Shown: positions 1 through 9,840 of the stretch, one piece after another
How the letters are laid out: every line of letters starts with the position of its first letter
Numbering within the stretch: the stretch's first letter is position 1
Assembly: GCF_000424005.1 (NCBI RefSeq)
Contig: NZ_AUJB01000013.1
Span: 1-64,000, forward strand
Length of the DNA stretch: 64,000 nt
Direction of reading: 5' to 3'
DNA from: Pseudobutyrivibrio ruminis CF1b
Lineage (GTDB): Bacteria > Bacillota > Clostridia > Lachnospirales > Lachnospiraceae
Notes under the pieces: model-generated
Databases searched by the model: none
What the model was told of the DNA's origin: nothing
The model's input: the letters and a program-made list of their open reading frames with translations, nothing else
Translations under genes and position numbers: made by a program

Positions 1-1
1 A

Positions 2-3000
2 TTTGAGGCTTTTGTAAATGACGACACCCATACTGGTGAAGAAGCGGACAATTCTAAGGGATTTGTAAAAGAAAGACAGATACCTTTACTTATAGATATA
101 ACAGATGATATTCAGCAGCTGGAAACACTTCAGGACGAGATTATGTCGTCCTTTATTTCAGATGTTGATAATTCACCTAATGCCATAATTAAGACAGAGT
201 ACCTTGATAAGGTTACTCTTGATTTTGGTAAATATGAGGACTCACTCAAGGGCATTGGCGAGCAGATTGAAAATCTGGCTGCAGATTTGAATGCTACCTG
301 TTCCGAGGTAGGAAGTTATCTTGCACCAGATTACAGAAATTATTTCACCACAATGGAGACTCTTGCCAGCAATGATGGTATGAGTGGTGTTGCTCCTGAT
401 ACAAAAAAGAAGTTTGAGAACTTTGATTCCACACATGCAAATGATGTAAGCATGAGTGTTTACCAGACTCTTTACGATACCATCATGTCTAATATTGAGT
501 CATTTATTAATGGTATCGGAAATGGCACAAGCTATGATATCAGAACATATAATGGTAAGCACTTTGACCTTAAGTGGGACAGCCCATTAAACCACCTTTC
601 TGGTGCAGCTCTTGAAGAATACCTTAAGTATGTAGAAGACATGCATGCATACTTAAAGGGTAAGAAGGAGCGTTGCGAGGTTTACAAGTACGACCCTGTA
701 AACATGTGTAACGGTAACTACATCAATGAGCATACAGACATTACTCTTGGTGGAAGATATGAGCTTGAATTCAAGAGATTCTATAACTCTATTGCAAATG
801 AGCTTAAGGACCTTGGATGGGGCTGGACTCATAACTTTGAGGTTCGTATATACGATATCCAGGGAGCTGACAAAATCCGTATCGCATATGCGGATGGTAG
901 TGAGGGTACCTTCAAAAAAGAGAAAAACTTCTACGTGGAAGAGCACGGTGAACCAGGTATTCTTGAAAAGCTTGAGGATGGTATGGGATATATCATCAGA
1001 CAGGATGACGGAAGCTATGAGAAGTTTGACGGGGCAGGTCTTCTTGTATCCCTTGGCGATATCGATGGAGATCACACGGTAGTTCATTACGAAATTCTTG
1101 AAGACAGAGGCAGAAGACTAAAGAGCGTAGAGACAAAGAACGGAAACGCTCTTACATTCACATACTATGAGGATGGCGAAAATGCCGGACTAATCAGTAA
1201 AGTGACCGACCATACAGGCAGGTCTGTTTGCTATACCTATGATGAGAAAATGCAGCTTACAGAAATCACAGAGCTTGATGGTGCTGTAAGAAAGTTTACT
1301 TATACAGAAGATGGAAAGATTAAGGATGTAATTAATCCAAAGGGAATCGTTGCCATTACAAATGAGTATGATAAGCAGCATCGTACAGTAAAGCAGAGCT
1401 TCCCTGATAACTCTATAATGACTTACGAGTACGACGACATCAATAAGACTACTACAGCCACAGAACAGAATGGTAATAAGGTAGTCTATACCCATGATGA
1501 TCTGGAGCGTCATACAGCTACAGAGTACTATGACGGAACTGAGTATTACACTTATAATACAAGAAACCAGAAGACCAGCTTTACAGATAAGAGAGGCAAT
1601 ACAACACGTTTTGCCTATGATAACAAGGGCCACCTTACAAAGATTGTGGATGCCCTTGGTAATAAGACATTTATCACCTACAGAGCTGATGGCAAGCCTA
1701 TGGCTGTAAAGGGTCCTAAGGGTGAGGAATATAAGTACAGCTATAATCTTGAGGGTAAGCTTTTTGAGCTTAGAAACCCACTTGATGAGACTAACAGATT
1801 CTACTATAAGGATGGAAATCTTTATAAGACCAGAAATGCAAATGGTGGAGTGACTCTTTTTGATTATGATGAAAAGGGTAACGTAAATACCATAACTGAT
1901 CCTGACGGAGTTGTTACAGAGTACGCTTATGATGAGCTTAACCGTGTAGTGGAGACAACCACAGCTGACGGGGCAGTTACAACATACGAATACGATAATG
2001 CTGATAGAATCATAAAGACTACAGATGCTCTTGGTAACACAAGAGAGTATACCTATGATGAAATGGGTAAGGTGACATCTGTAAAAGAGGCAGACGGTAC
2101 AGTAAAGAACTTTGAAATGAATGTCATGGGACGTGTTTCAAAGGTTACTGATGAGGCAGGCTTTGTAACAGAAATCACTTATAACGTAATGGGAGAGCAG
2201 GAAAAGGTATGCTTGCCTAATGGTGGAACCATTCTTTATGAGTATGACCCACTAATGCGCCTTACTAAGGTTACTGATCCAGAGGGAAGAACAAGCGGTT
2301 ACGAGTATGATAAGAACGGAAATGTGGTAGCTGAGTATCTTGGAGATATCAGAGTTCGTACATTAGAGTATGATGAGCTTAATCGTGTAACAAAAGAGAC
2401 TGATGCTCTCGGTCATGAAAAGACTTATGAGTATGATGAGAACGGCCAGGTGATTTGTGCTACTGACACTCTTGGTAACAGATACACTAGAGACTACGAT
2501 TTACTTGGAAGAGTAGTAAAAGAGACAGATGCTCTTGGAAATGAGACATCATATACATATACAAAGCTTGGAAATATCGAAACTGTAACTGATCCAGCTG
2601 GAAGAGTTCGTAAATACGAATACACAGATGGTGGAAAGCTTAAGGCTATTTACTTCTGCGGAAGATTAGAGCAGAGCCTTGATTATGATACAGTAGGAAG
2701 AATTGTAAAGAGAAGCTTTGCTGATGGCTATGAGATTTCTTACAGCTATGATGTCTTAAGCCGTATAGCAAAAGTAGAAGGCTCGGATGGCCGTACAGTT
2801 TCATACGAGTATGATGCCATGGGACGTGCCACAAAGGTTGCAGATGGCAGAAGCACAACACTTTATACTTACACAGCTACAGGTCGATTAAAGAGCGTAG
2901 TGGATGCTCTTGGAAACGAGACAGCATACACATATGATGCACTTGATAACCTTAAGAGCGTTCACAGAGCTGAAGGCAGAGTTGAAGATGACAAGATGCC

Positions 3001-5281
3001 TGTAGTAGGTGAGGATGGTCACGTAACACTCTATTCTTATGATCTTTCAGGTCAGCTTACAACTATCACAGATGCCATTGGTCAGGAAGAGACTTATGAG
3101 TACGACCAGTACGGACGTCTTAAGACTAAGACTGACAGAGATAATTTTGCTACAAGCTACAGCTACAATAACCTTGGTGCAGTAACTAAGGTAGGCTATG
3201 GAGATGGCAGAAGCGTTGAGTTTGCATACAACGAATTAAATCAGCTTAATGAGATTAATGACTGGCTTGGTAAGACTACACTTGAAAACGATATTTTAGG
3301 TCGTCTTACAAAGGTAACAGATTACCAGAACAGAACTGTAGGTTACGAATACAATGCCATAGGAGAAAAGACAAAGCTTGTTTATCCAGACGGAAGAGTA
3401 GCAGCTTATACATATGATGCAGAAGGAAAGCTTTCAGGTATTTCTGGAAATGGCGAGGAGACTACATACTCTTATGATGAGCTTGGAAGACTCTCCCTTA
3501 AGCTTCTTCCAAACGGTGTATCTACAGAGTACTCATACCTTCCAGGTGGAAATCTTGAGAGCATGACAAGCTACGACAGCAAGGGCGAGCTTGATAAGTA
3601 TTTCTATTCTTATGACAATGCAGGACTTATCTCTGGAATCAACAGAAATAGACGCGATCTCGAGAAAGTTTCAGGACAGTATAAGTATAGCTATGATGCA
3701 ATAGGTCGACTTACACAGACCACACATGATGGAATGGTTAAGTCTGCTTATGAGTACGATGCATTTGGAAACAGAACATTACTTGCTGAACATGATTCTA
3801 GAACTTCGTATACATATGATGTATTAGACAGACTTGTTCAGGCTAAGGAACTTAATAACAGCCAGGCTATCGTAAAATCTTACGAATATGATAAGCGTGG
3901 TAACCAGACTAAAGAGTACGTGGATGGTCTTTTACAAAAGACCTTTACTTTTGATGCAACAAATATGCTATCAAAAGTGGTAGACTTAAATAAGGGAGAG
4001 GTAGAGAACCAGTATAATGGTCTTGGCTTTAGAGTAGCATCTACCCGACCAGAAGAGAAAATTGAATACTTATGTGACCTTTCAAGAGACTACTATAACC
4101 TTCTTGAGCGCACAGTTAACGGCGAGACAGAGTCATTCATCTACGATAATAATGTAGTAAGCATGAGCAAATCAGGCAATAACTACTATTATCTCCAGGA
4201 TGAGCTTGGTTCTCCAATGTACATGACTGGAACAGACGGTGTAGCAGTGTCATCTTATGCTTTTGATGACTTTGGAAGAAACGTAGATCCATTCACAGGT
4301 AAAATCAAAGAGCATAAACATGGCTACACAACAGATGGCAACATCATCCAGCCATTTGCATTTACAGGCTATCAGGAGGACGAGGTATCAGGTCTTAAGT
4401 TTGCTCAGGCGAGATTCTATAGTGCTGAGAATGGTAGATTTGTTGGGGAAGATCAGGTAAGAGGATTTGTAGAATTACCTGATACGATAAATCATTACGT
4501 ATACTGTATAAATAATCCTAAAAAGTTTATTGATAAAAATGGTAAGTTTTTAGCAACAGTAGCTATAGGTGCAGGCATAGGTGCTGCCGTTGGATTTATA
4601 GGAAGTGTTGCAGAACAAGTAGCTGATGGTAAAAGCTTGTCAGAAGTAAATTATAAAGAGGCAGGCAAAACTGCTGTAAAGGGGGCAATTGCAGGTGCCG
4701 TTGTAGGTACAGGAGTAGGAGCAGTTGCAGCCGTAGCTCAAGCCGCTACAGTTGTATCTGTTGGATGTGCGCTATCAAATGGAGCTGCAACTGCTGTTGG
4801 TTTGGCCACAGTTTTACCATCCACTGCTATTGGAGCGTTACAGGGTGATGCAGCGGCTAGACTTACAGGCGCAAGTAGATGGAATGGAGTATTTAGTGGT
4901 GCTATAAACGGAGCAGTTTCTAGTTCGGTTGAATATGTAACAAAGGGAAATTCATTTTTGGCTCAATTCGCTGGAGGATTTAGTGGAAATATTGCAGCAG
5001 ACATGTTTGACAATATGGATAATCCCAAAAATAAAAAAAGTGCATTCGACATAGGTATGAGAGGAGTCATGGCAGGTAGTTTGCAGGCGGGACTTGCTGG
5101 ACCAGGTGCATGGGGGCTATATTCAGCTGGAGCTTCGGCAGGACTTTCTAATTTTTGCGGAATGATTTTTGGATTCGGAGCAACTTTTTCAACTGTGGGC
5201 TCGAATTATATATATGATAAATTTAAGGAAAGAAATAACGCAGAAAAAACTATAGTTGAAAACAATTGTGTAGATGATTGA
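2..5281 (+). CDS. Rhs/YD-repeat polymorphic toxin, 5'-partial
   Basis: Large Rhs protein, probably an exported contact-dependent toxin. The frame is open from base 2 with no stop before the ATG at 143, so that ATG is internal and the gene starts outside the window. A helical N-terminal region (to about base 670) is followed by a DUF6531-like segment (DPVNMCNGNY, LGWGWTHNFE; about 680-850). More than thirty YD repeats of the YxYDxxGRL type then form the presumed beta-cage. The Rhs core (YYYLQDELGSPMYMT to RFVGEDQ) ends near 4456. After it comes a roughly 270-residue Gly/Ala-rich hydrophobic tip with several possible membrane segments and no recognised nuclease motif, so a membrane-acting toxin is plausible. 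The gene at 5290 follows by 8 bases and is the likely immunity partner. Rhs identity is strong; the tip activity is inference. Confidence 0.93.
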   Translation, partial: FEAFVNDDTHTGEEADNSKGFVKERQIPLLIDITDDIQQLETLQDEIMSSFISDVDNSPNAIIKTEYLDKVTLDFGKYEDSLKGIGEQIENLAADLNATCSEVGSYLAPDYRNYFTTMETLASNDGMSGVAPDTKKKFENFDSTHANDVSMSVYQTLYDTIMSNIESFINGIGNGTSYDIRTYNGKHFDLKWDSPLNHLSGAALEEYLKYVEDMHAYLKGKKERCEVYKYDPVNMCNGNYINEHTDITLGGRYELEFKRFYNSIANELKDLGWGWTHNFEVRIYDIQGADKIRIAYADGSEGTFKKEKNFYVEEHGEPGILEKLEDGMGYIIRQDDGSYEKFDGAGLLVSLGDIDGDHTVVHYEILEDRGRRLKSVETKNGNALTFTYYEDGENAGLISKVTDHTGRSVCYTYDEKMQLTEITELDGAVRKFTYTEDGKIKDVINPKGIVAITNEYDKQHRTVKQSFPDNSIMTYEYDDINKTTTATEQNGNKVVYTHDDLERHTATEYYDGTEYYTYNTRNQKTSFTDKRGNTTRFAYDNKGHLTKIVDALGNKTFITYRADGKPMAVKGPKGEEYKYSYNLEGKLFELRNPLDETNRFYYKDGNLYKTRNANGGVTLFDYDEKGNVNTITDPDGVVTEYAYDELNRVVETTTADGAVTTYEYDNADRIIKTTDALGNTREYTYDEMGKVTSVKEADGTVKNFEMNVMGRVSKVTDEAGFVTEITYNVMGEQEKVCLPNGGTILYEYDPLMRLTKVTDPEGRTSGYEYDKNGNVVAEYLGDIRVRTLEYDELNRVTKETDALGHEKTYEYDENGQVICATDTLGNRYTRDYDLLGRVVKETDALGNETSYTYTKLGNIETVTDPAGRVRKYEYTDGGKLKAIYFCGRLEQSLDYDTVGRIVKRSFADGYEISYSYDVLSRIAKVEGSDGRTVSYEYDAMGRATKVADGRSTTLYTYTATGRLKSVVDALGNETAYTYDALDNLKSVHRAEGRVEDDKMPVVGEDGHVTLYSYDLSGQLTTITDAIGQEETYEYDQYGRLKTKTDRDNFATSYSYNNLGAVTKVGYGDGRSVEFAYNELNQLNEINDWLGKTTLENDILGRLTKVTDYQNRTVGYEYNAIGEKTKLVYPDGRVAAYTYDAEGKLSGISGNGEETTYSYDELGRLSLKLLPNGVSTEYSYLPGGNLESMTSYDSKGELDKYFYSYDNAGLISGINRNRRDLEKVSGQYKYSYDAIGRLTQTTHDGMVKSAYEYDAFGNRTLLAEHDSRTSYTYDVLDRLVQAKELNNSQAIVKSYEYDKRGNQTKEYVDGLLQKTFTFDATNMLSKVVDLNKGEVENQYNGLGFRVASTRPEEKIEYLCDLSRDYYNLLERTVNGETESFIYDNNVVSMSKSGNNYYYLQDELGSPMYMTGTDGVAVSSYAFDDFGRNVDPFTGKIKEHKHGYTTDGNIIQPFAFTGYQEDEVSGLKFAQARFYSAENGRFVGEDQVRGFVELPDTINHYVYCINNPKKFIDKNGKFLATVAIGAGIGAAVGFIGSVAEQVADGKSLSEVNYKEAGKTAVKGAIAGAVVGTGVGAVAAVAQAATVVSVGCALSNGAATAVGLATVLPSTAIGALQGDAAARLTGASRWNGVFSGAINGAVSSSVEYVTKGNSFLAQFAGGFSGNIAADMFDNMDNPKNKKSAFDIGMRGVMAGSLQAGLAGPGAWGLYSAGASAGLSNFCGMIFGFGATFSTVGSNYIYDKFKERNNAEKTIVENNCVDD

Positions 5282-5289
5282 GGTATAAG

Positions 5290-5682
5290 ATGGATATAAG
5301 ATTAAAATATATGGTTTTATTTATAATTTTATTGATGGCAGACATTGTTTTGTCAATAGAAGCTATCCATTATTATAAAAATCGCGAGGAAAAAACAGTG
5401 TATGTTCCGAGTATAAATTTTATTGTGAAATTGCTTGTATATGGAGTTCCATCGCTTTTAAGTGTATGGCTATTATTGTTTGTATTTGATTTATCTCGTG
5501 TGATTACATCAAGCTATAAAACTGATGAAGGATATGTGACAGATATTAATTCGTCTGAGATTAATGTAGATGATAGTTTATTCTATTTTGTAGGTGATAC
5601 TTCAGAGGTTGAAGTAGGCGATTATGTTAGGATTGAATATTTACCATTTACAAGATTTGGCAATTTTGAGAGGTTAGATTGA
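5290..5682 (+). CDS. Putative membrane immunity protein, Rhs-linked family (copy 1)
   Basis: Protein of 130 residues with two N-terminal hydrophobic segments (about residues 6-25 and 42-66) and a short polar beta-type domain ending GDYVRIEYLPFTRFG. That ending recurs in the proteins at 6448, 14678 and 15691, which share the same layout, so I treat all four as paralogs. ATG 5290 was chosen because GAGGT lies six bases upstream; an in-frame TTG at 5278 has no ribosome site. It starts 8 bases after the Rhs stop, the usual place for an immunity gene. No database family is recognised. The immunity role is inferred from position and membrane location, which suits the hydrophobic tip of the preceding toxin. 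Confidence 0.7.
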   Translation: MDIRLKYMVLFIILLMADIVLSIEAIHYYKNREEKTVYVPSINFIVKLLVYGVPSLLSVWLLLFVFDLSRVITSSYKTDEGYVTDINSSEINVDDSLFYFVGDTSEVEVGDYVRIEYLPFTRFGNFERLD

Positions 5683-5686
5683 TATT

Positions 5687-5857
5687 ATGAATAAGCTGAT
5701 GATTTTATTTATTATGGCAATAATTTTGAATATTTCATTTCAAATTTATTTCGGTGTTAAGCTATCAAAACGTTTAACACAGAAGCAACTTATACAATTT
5801 TACATCATGCAAAATATTGCATTGTTATTAATCGTCTTTTTTATGATTGCGTTTTGA
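5687..5857 (+). CDS. Small two-helix membrane protein
   Basis: A 56-residue ORF beginning 4 bases after the previous stop. It is almost entirely two hydrophobic helices (about residues 4-22 and 40-56) joined by a basic linker (KLSKRLTQKQ). The upstream Shine-Dalgarno is weak, so translational coupling to 5290 would be needed. It may be a second immunity-module subunit or the remnant of a larger membrane protein. Function unknown. Confidence 0.45.
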   Translation: MNKLMILFIMAIILNISFQIYFGVKLSKRLTQKQLIQFYIMQNIALLLIVFFMIAF

Positions 5858-5970
5858 ATTATGGTATAGGAGTTTTGTCTGTTCAAAACCAAATAAAAGT
5901 GTCTGAACCCATAACGGAAAAATGCAATTAAAAAAATCGTAAAGGTGTCAGACCAGTGATGAGGAAAATT

Positions 5971-6121
5971 ATGAATTTACCTCCATATGTTACAATCGAT
6001 GATTTGAAAAGAGGAATGAGCATCGTAAGAACTATACTCTGCGAGAAACATTCTTAAAAGAATAGAGAAGGAAAATATACCTCTTTTCGACAAAAGAAAG
6101 ACAGACGAGAATAATACTTAA
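5971..6121 (+). pseudogene. Frameshifted remnant of a small unknown ORF
   Basis: ATG 5971 opens a frame reading MNLPPYVTIDDLKRG and stops at 6057. A second frame from about 6030 reads NILKRIEKENIPLFDKRKT and stops at 6121. The two pieces together look like one short soluble protein broken by an indel. It lies between two Rhs fragments, and the stretch just before it holds a sequence (AAAATCGTAAAGGTGTCAG) that recurs near 7108. Identity unknown. Confidence 0.3.
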
Positions 6122-6141
6122 TAAACCGATTCATGTTTAAG

Positions 6142-6174
6142 CTGCAAAGCCAATGTTGGGCTTTGCAGTTTTTT
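6142..6174 (+). terminator. Rho-independent terminator
   Basis: Perfect stem CTGCAAAGCC / GGCTTTGCAG with a seven-base loop and a run of T. Nearly the same hairpin recurs at 17303 after the diguanylate cyclase. Confidence 0.75.
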
Positions 6175-6188
6175 CATAGTTATAAATT

Positions 6189-6326
6189 AAAATCAAAGAG
6201 CATAAGCATGGCTACACCACTGATGGCAACATTAACCAGCCATTTGCCTTTACAGGTTATCAGGAAGATGAAGTATCTGGCCTTAAGTTTGCCCAGGCGA
6301 GATTGGTTGATAATTGCTCAGAGTAA
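6189..6326 (+). pseudogene. Rhs core remnant
   Basis: In-frame Rhs-core homology (HGYTTDGNI, PFAFTGYQEDEVSGLKFAQAR) that switches to unrelated sequence after QAR and stops at 6326. It matches the full-length Rhs core near 4311-4425 but has lost both the upstream core and a toxin tip. It marks the position of a lost cassette whose candidate immunity gene (6448) survives. Confidence 0.8.
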
Positions 6327-6447
6327 AATCGAATAAGGAGAATATAAAAAGTGGATAGAAATACTGCAAAAAAGCATTTTAGTAGATGTATATTTAACAG
6401 GCGAAGCTTTAGACTGTGGACAATAAAAAATATTAGGAGTATGTTTT

Positions 6448-6891
6448 ATGGATTATCAATATTTATTTAATCAAAAGTTTATAATATTAATTGTTATTTT
6501 GATAATTGGGTGCTTAGCACTATTATTCTTTTGGGTGAACAATTCTTATATGGACGAGTCGGATTATTTGAGAAACCATCCGTTTGCAAAATACATTATA
6601 AGAGTGTGTCTGTCATTGTTAATGCTTACTTACTTTTTGCTTAGTGCATTGCCGATTATTAAAGATAAAAAAATAATAGATAATCAACATTATGCTGTGG
6701 AAGAAGGCCAAGTCTTGCATGATGTTGATGAAGGCGGAATGTTTGGATTATCTAGGTCAATTAATATTAGTATTGATGGAAGTCCGTATGAGTTTAGTGT
6801 TGCATTCATTGATAACGATGTTAAAGTGGGTGACAAAGTAAAAGTGACATACTTACCAAATTCAAAGTATGCAGTTATTGAAAAAGAATAA
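6448..6891 (+). CDS. Putative membrane immunity protein, Rhs-linked family (copy 2)
   Basis: Protein of 147 residues with two hydrophobic segments (about 9-29 and 48-68) followed by a beta-rich domain ending GDKVKVTYLPNSKYA. This ending matches the C-termini of the proteins at 5290, 14678 and 15691. ATG 6448 has AGGAG eight bases upstream. It sits just downstream of an Rhs core remnant (6189-6326) and no longer has an intact toxin, so it looks like an orphan immunity gene. Molecular function is not established. Confidence 0.65.
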   Translation: MDYQYLFNQKFIILIVILIIGCLALLFFWVNNSYMDESDYLRNHPFAKYIIRVCLSLLMLTYFLLSALPIIKDKKIIDNQHYAVEEGQVLHDVDEGGMFGLSRSINISIDGSPYEFSVAFIDNDVKVGDKVKVTYLPNSKYAVIEKE

Positions 6892-6939
6892 ATTTGAGAT
6901 TATAAAGACGAATAGAATAATTGTGAGGAAAAGTAAAGA

Positions 6940-7104
6940 ATGGATAAATCAGCTTTTTTGTTTGATTATTTTTAAGATGTTTTGGTTCTATATATGTGGC
7001 CATGTGTGAGTTTGTATGCCATAATTCAGAACGATATTACAAAGAAAGCGGATAAGAATGAAATAAATGTTAAAGTACCCCATTACAAAATAATAACTCT
7101 GTAA
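6940..7104 (+). pseudogene. Small membrane ORF interrupted by an in-frame TAA
   Basis: One frame from ATG 6940 to the stop at 7104 is broken only by a TAA twelve codons in. Downstream it reads LYMWPCVSLYAIIQND, a hydrophobic segment followed by a polar tail. It ends 14 bases before the target duplication of the adjacent IS4-family element. It is probably a decayed member of the local small-membrane-protein set. The remnant call rests on the continuous frame only. Confidence 0.3.
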
Positions 7105-7128
7105 TAAAATCGTAAAGGTGTCAGGCAC

Positions 7129-8803
7129 CAATGTGGTCAACTTAAGCTGAAAGAGCTTGTAAAATCAAGCTTTTCAGCTTATTTTTTATTTTAAAATCTC
7201 TGCTTTTTTTCTGCAAAAATCTCTTGACATAACCTCCAAAAAATGCGGCGCTTCGCGCCTATTGATCAAGAAGATGATTCGTTTCCGAGGCGAATTAAAA
7301 TTGATCATTTTTTGGAGGTGTTCTTATGAAAAGAAACGAGATTTGTAGCTCTATTGTCCAAGCCATCAAGCAGTACATTGATTCTCCTGATTGTATGGAG
7401 ATTCATCGCGCACCGTCTAAGTTTATTAGAAAGCGTAAACTATCATTCCAGCAAGTAATTCTGTATCTTTTGTACTCTTCCAAAGCATCTATGAATCAGA
7501 ATCTTGCTATGATTAGACAAGAACTAATATCTATTTCTTTCCCTGACATTACCAAACAAGCCCTTTCGAAAGCTAGGCAATTTATCCATCCGTATCTATT
7601 CCGTGATCTTTTCAATATTTCTGTAGATATCTTTTACAGGAATATTGGCACCAGAAAAGACTGGCATGGATACCATCTTTTTGCTATTGATGGATCTAAA
7701 ATAGAACTTCCCAATTCTAAATCTAACTTTGAACATTTTGGCGAAATGTTTGGTTATCCTGATTCTAACAGAAAATTCACTATGGCACTAGCATCCACCG
7801 TTTATGATGTTTTAGAAGACTATATAGTTCATGCATCCATCAACAGATATCTAGCTGGTGAGCGTGCTGTAGCTATTGAGCATTTAAAAACGCTAGAGGC
7901 TCTTCGAATCTATGAAAATGCTGTAGTAATTTTTGATAGAGGATACTACTCTGAAGGAATGTTTCGCTATTGTGTTGAGCATAATCATCTTTGTGTTATG
8001 CGTCTAAGAGAAAATTTTAAGCTTTCCAAAAACTGTAAAGTTGAAACATTAACCACACTTCCTGGCAATCCTAAAGAAAACACTTACGATATCGATATCC
8101 GCGTCATCGAAGTATCTCTTGATGATGGAAGCAAGGAATACTTAGCAACTAATATATTTGATAAATCCATCACTGCACCTATGTTTAAGGAACTATATTT
8201 CAAGAGATGGCCAATCGAAATAAAATATCATGAACTTAAAAGCTCATTCAAACTGGAAGAATTCAATGGAGCAACACCTGTAGCTATCATGCAAGAGTTC
8301 TTCATTAACTTGATGCTCTCGAACATTGCTTCACTTATCAAAAATCATGTAGATGAGCTAATTGATGAAACTTCAAATCCTGCCAACAAATATAGATACC
8401 AAGCAAATCGTTCCTTTATTATTGGTCAACTAAAATATCGTTTTGCTAGATACATTAGTGCTCAACTTGATTTGAACACTTTTGATGACCTAATAGCTTT
8501 AGCTTACAAAAACAGATCTCAAATTCAACCAGGAAGGTCTTTCGCAAGAAAGAGAAATAAAGCCATCGGTCGAACTCACTTTAGGAATAAGAAAGTTGCT
8601 TTTTAACCTATAAAAATATCTATTACACTCATACCAGCTATGACATATGCTGCTGGCTTATTTTCTATGCCTTTGAGCTGCACTTTTTATTCTGTAAAAT
8701 GTGTAGCTTACGGATTTTCTTTCTATGCAATGAATGTGATACTATTAGTAAAAGTAAAATCTAATGAGATTTCCCTTAAGTTGACGTTTAGTTGACCACA
8801 TTG
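7129..8803 (+). mobile_element. IS4-family insertion sequence, complete
   Basis: A 1,675-bp element bounded by 14-bp inverted repeats, CAATGTGGTCAACT (7129-7142) and AGTTGACCACATTG (8790-8803). It is flanked by an 11-bp direct repeat GTGTCAGGCAC at 7118-7128 and 8804-8814, as expected for IS4/IS231-type target duplications. If the repeats are extended to 17 bp, the duplication becomes 5 bp (TCAGG). A strong hairpin (about 7145-7180) inside the left end could block read-through from outside. One intact transposase gene is present. The target is itself a near-palindrome (GGTG TCAGG CACC). Confidence 0.9.
7326..8606 (+). CDS. IS4-family transposase
   Basis: A 426-residue DDE transposase. The first Asp lies in FAIDGSKIELPN, the second in AVVIFDRGYYSEGMF, and the Glu in the YREK-type block YFKRWPIEIKYHELKSSFK that marks the IS4 superfamily. 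A basic C-terminus (FARKRNKAIGRTHFRNKK) fits DNA binding. The start is preceded by TTTTTTGGAGGTGTTCTT, a strong ribosome site. The gene is intact and lies within matched ends and a target duplication, so the element could still be active. Confidence 0.93.
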   Translation: MKRNEICSSIVQAIKQYIDSPDCMEIHRAPSKFIRKRKLSFQQVILYLLYSSKASMNQNLAMIRQELISISFPDITKQALSKARQFIHPYLFRDLFNISVDIFYRNIGTRKDWHGYHLFAIDGSKIELPNSKSNFEHFGEMFGYPDSNRKFTMALASTVYDVLEDYIVHASINRYLAGERAVAIEHLKTLEALRIYENAVVIFDRGYYSEGMFRYCVEHNHLCVMRLRENFKLSKNCKVETLTTLPGNPKENTYDIDIRVIEVSLDDGSKEYLATNIFDKSITAPMFKELYFKRWPIEIKYHELKSSFKLEEFNGATPVAIMQEFFINLMLSNIASLIKNHVDELIDETSNPANKYRYQANRSFIIGQLKYRFARYISAQLDLNTFDDLIALAYKNRSQIQPGRSFARKRNKAIGRTHFRNKKVAF

Positions 8804-8822
8804 GTGTCAGGCACCGGTTCTT

Positions 8823-9794
8823 GGTAGAAATCTCAATCCATTCACAGGCCAGAAAGAAAAGCCAGCGTACATAAAGAATGGTAATATCATCCAGCCTTTA
8901 GCATTCACAGGTTACCAGCATGATGAGATGACTGGCAGCTACTTTGCTCAGGCAAGATACTATGACAGTAATGCAGGTAGATTTGTTAGTGAGGATAAGG
9001 TCAGAGGATTTGCAGATAAGCCTGATACAATAAATCATTATTTGTATTGCCTAAATATGCCTTTAATTGCAATTGATTTAGATGGTAATATTTTAAATCT
9101 AGTTATCGGAGCAGTTGTTGGTGGTGTGGTAAATGGTGGTCTCGAGATAATTGATGCGAAGCTTAATGGCGAAGAAATAGATTGGAAAAAAGTCGGTTTA
9201 AGTACAGTACAAGGAGCAATAGAAGGTACTGCCATCGCAACTGGTTGCGTTGGGGCGGCAATGGTAGTTCAATTTGCGACTGATATAGTATTTAATACAG
9301 CTAAAGATTATCTTGATGGTAATCTTACCGCTGGTGAACTTGCAGGAAATGTTGTGGGGGCTGGTGTTAATGCGTTGGCTGTAGGAGGAGTTATGAAGGG
9401 CGCATCTATTCTGGCTGATAAAGCACCTAAAATTGCAAATAAACTATTTAGTAGCGGAAAACATCCTGTTTTAGAGAAAATTGCGTCGGAGTTCATAGCT
9501 CAAGGAGAGTTAGTTAATAATGTAAATGGAATTAAAGAAATCGGTAAGGGATTGGGAAAGAATTGTTTAGATTCATTGGCTAAATATGCATTTAGTGGTG
9601 CTCCAGATGCAATGGAGGCTGCAAAAATCGTAGGAATATATGCGTTGCAAGAAAACGTGATAGACTTTATGTATAATAGGATTACAGGATGGCTTGGGAA
9701 AGGAATAGATTATGCCTGTGAGAAAATTATTGATTTAGCGAATAGCCTAGTTGCTAAATCGACAGTCGTTAATCAATCTCAATGTGCTGCCTGA
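8823..9794 (+). CDS. Displaced Rhs tip, 5'-truncated, hydrophobic C-terminus
   Basis: The reading frame enters from the IS target duplication. It continues an Rhs core from RNLNPFTGQ through PLAFTGYQHDEMTG, FAQARYYDSNAGRFVSEDKVRGF and NHYLYCLNMP. The core is more diverged from the full-length Rhs than the other copies. After DGN comes a roughly 240-residue tip with several Gly/Val/Ala-rich segments (LVIGAVVGGVVNGG, AGNVVGAGVNALAVGG). ATG 8928 is the first possible start but falls inside the core, so this is an orphan tip rather than a full toxin. It could be expressed only after recombination with an upstream Rhs. The PH-like gene at 9841 is its likely immunity partner. Confidence 0.75.
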   Translation, partial: GRNLNPFTGQKEKPAYIKNGNIIQPLAFTGYQHDEMTGSYFAQARYYDSNAGRFVSEDKVRGFADKPDTINHYLYCLNMPLIAIDLDGNILNLVIGAVVGGVVNGGLEIIDAKLNGEEIDWKKVGLSTVQGAIEGTAIATGCVGAAMVVQFATDIVFNTAKDYLDGNLTAGELAGNVVGAGVNALAVGGVMKGASILADKAPKIANKLFSSGKHPVLEKIASEFIAQGELVNNVNGIKEIGKGLGKNCLDSLAKYAFSGAPDAMEAAKIVGIYALQENVIDFMYNRITGWLGKGIDYACEKIIDLANSLVAKSTVVNQSQCAA

Positions 9795-9840
9795 GGAAGG
9801 TGGCAATATTTTATGAACAGTAAGGTGGTTATTGAAAAAG

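Noticed and set aside
143-5281. ATG 143 as the Rhs start
   Set aside because: The frame is open from base 2 with protein-like sequence (FVKERQIPLLIDITDDIQQL) and no ribosome site before ATG 143.
6351-6462. GTG ORF before the gene at 6448
   Set aside because: It overlaps the 6448 start in another frame, has unremarkable composition and no homology I can see.
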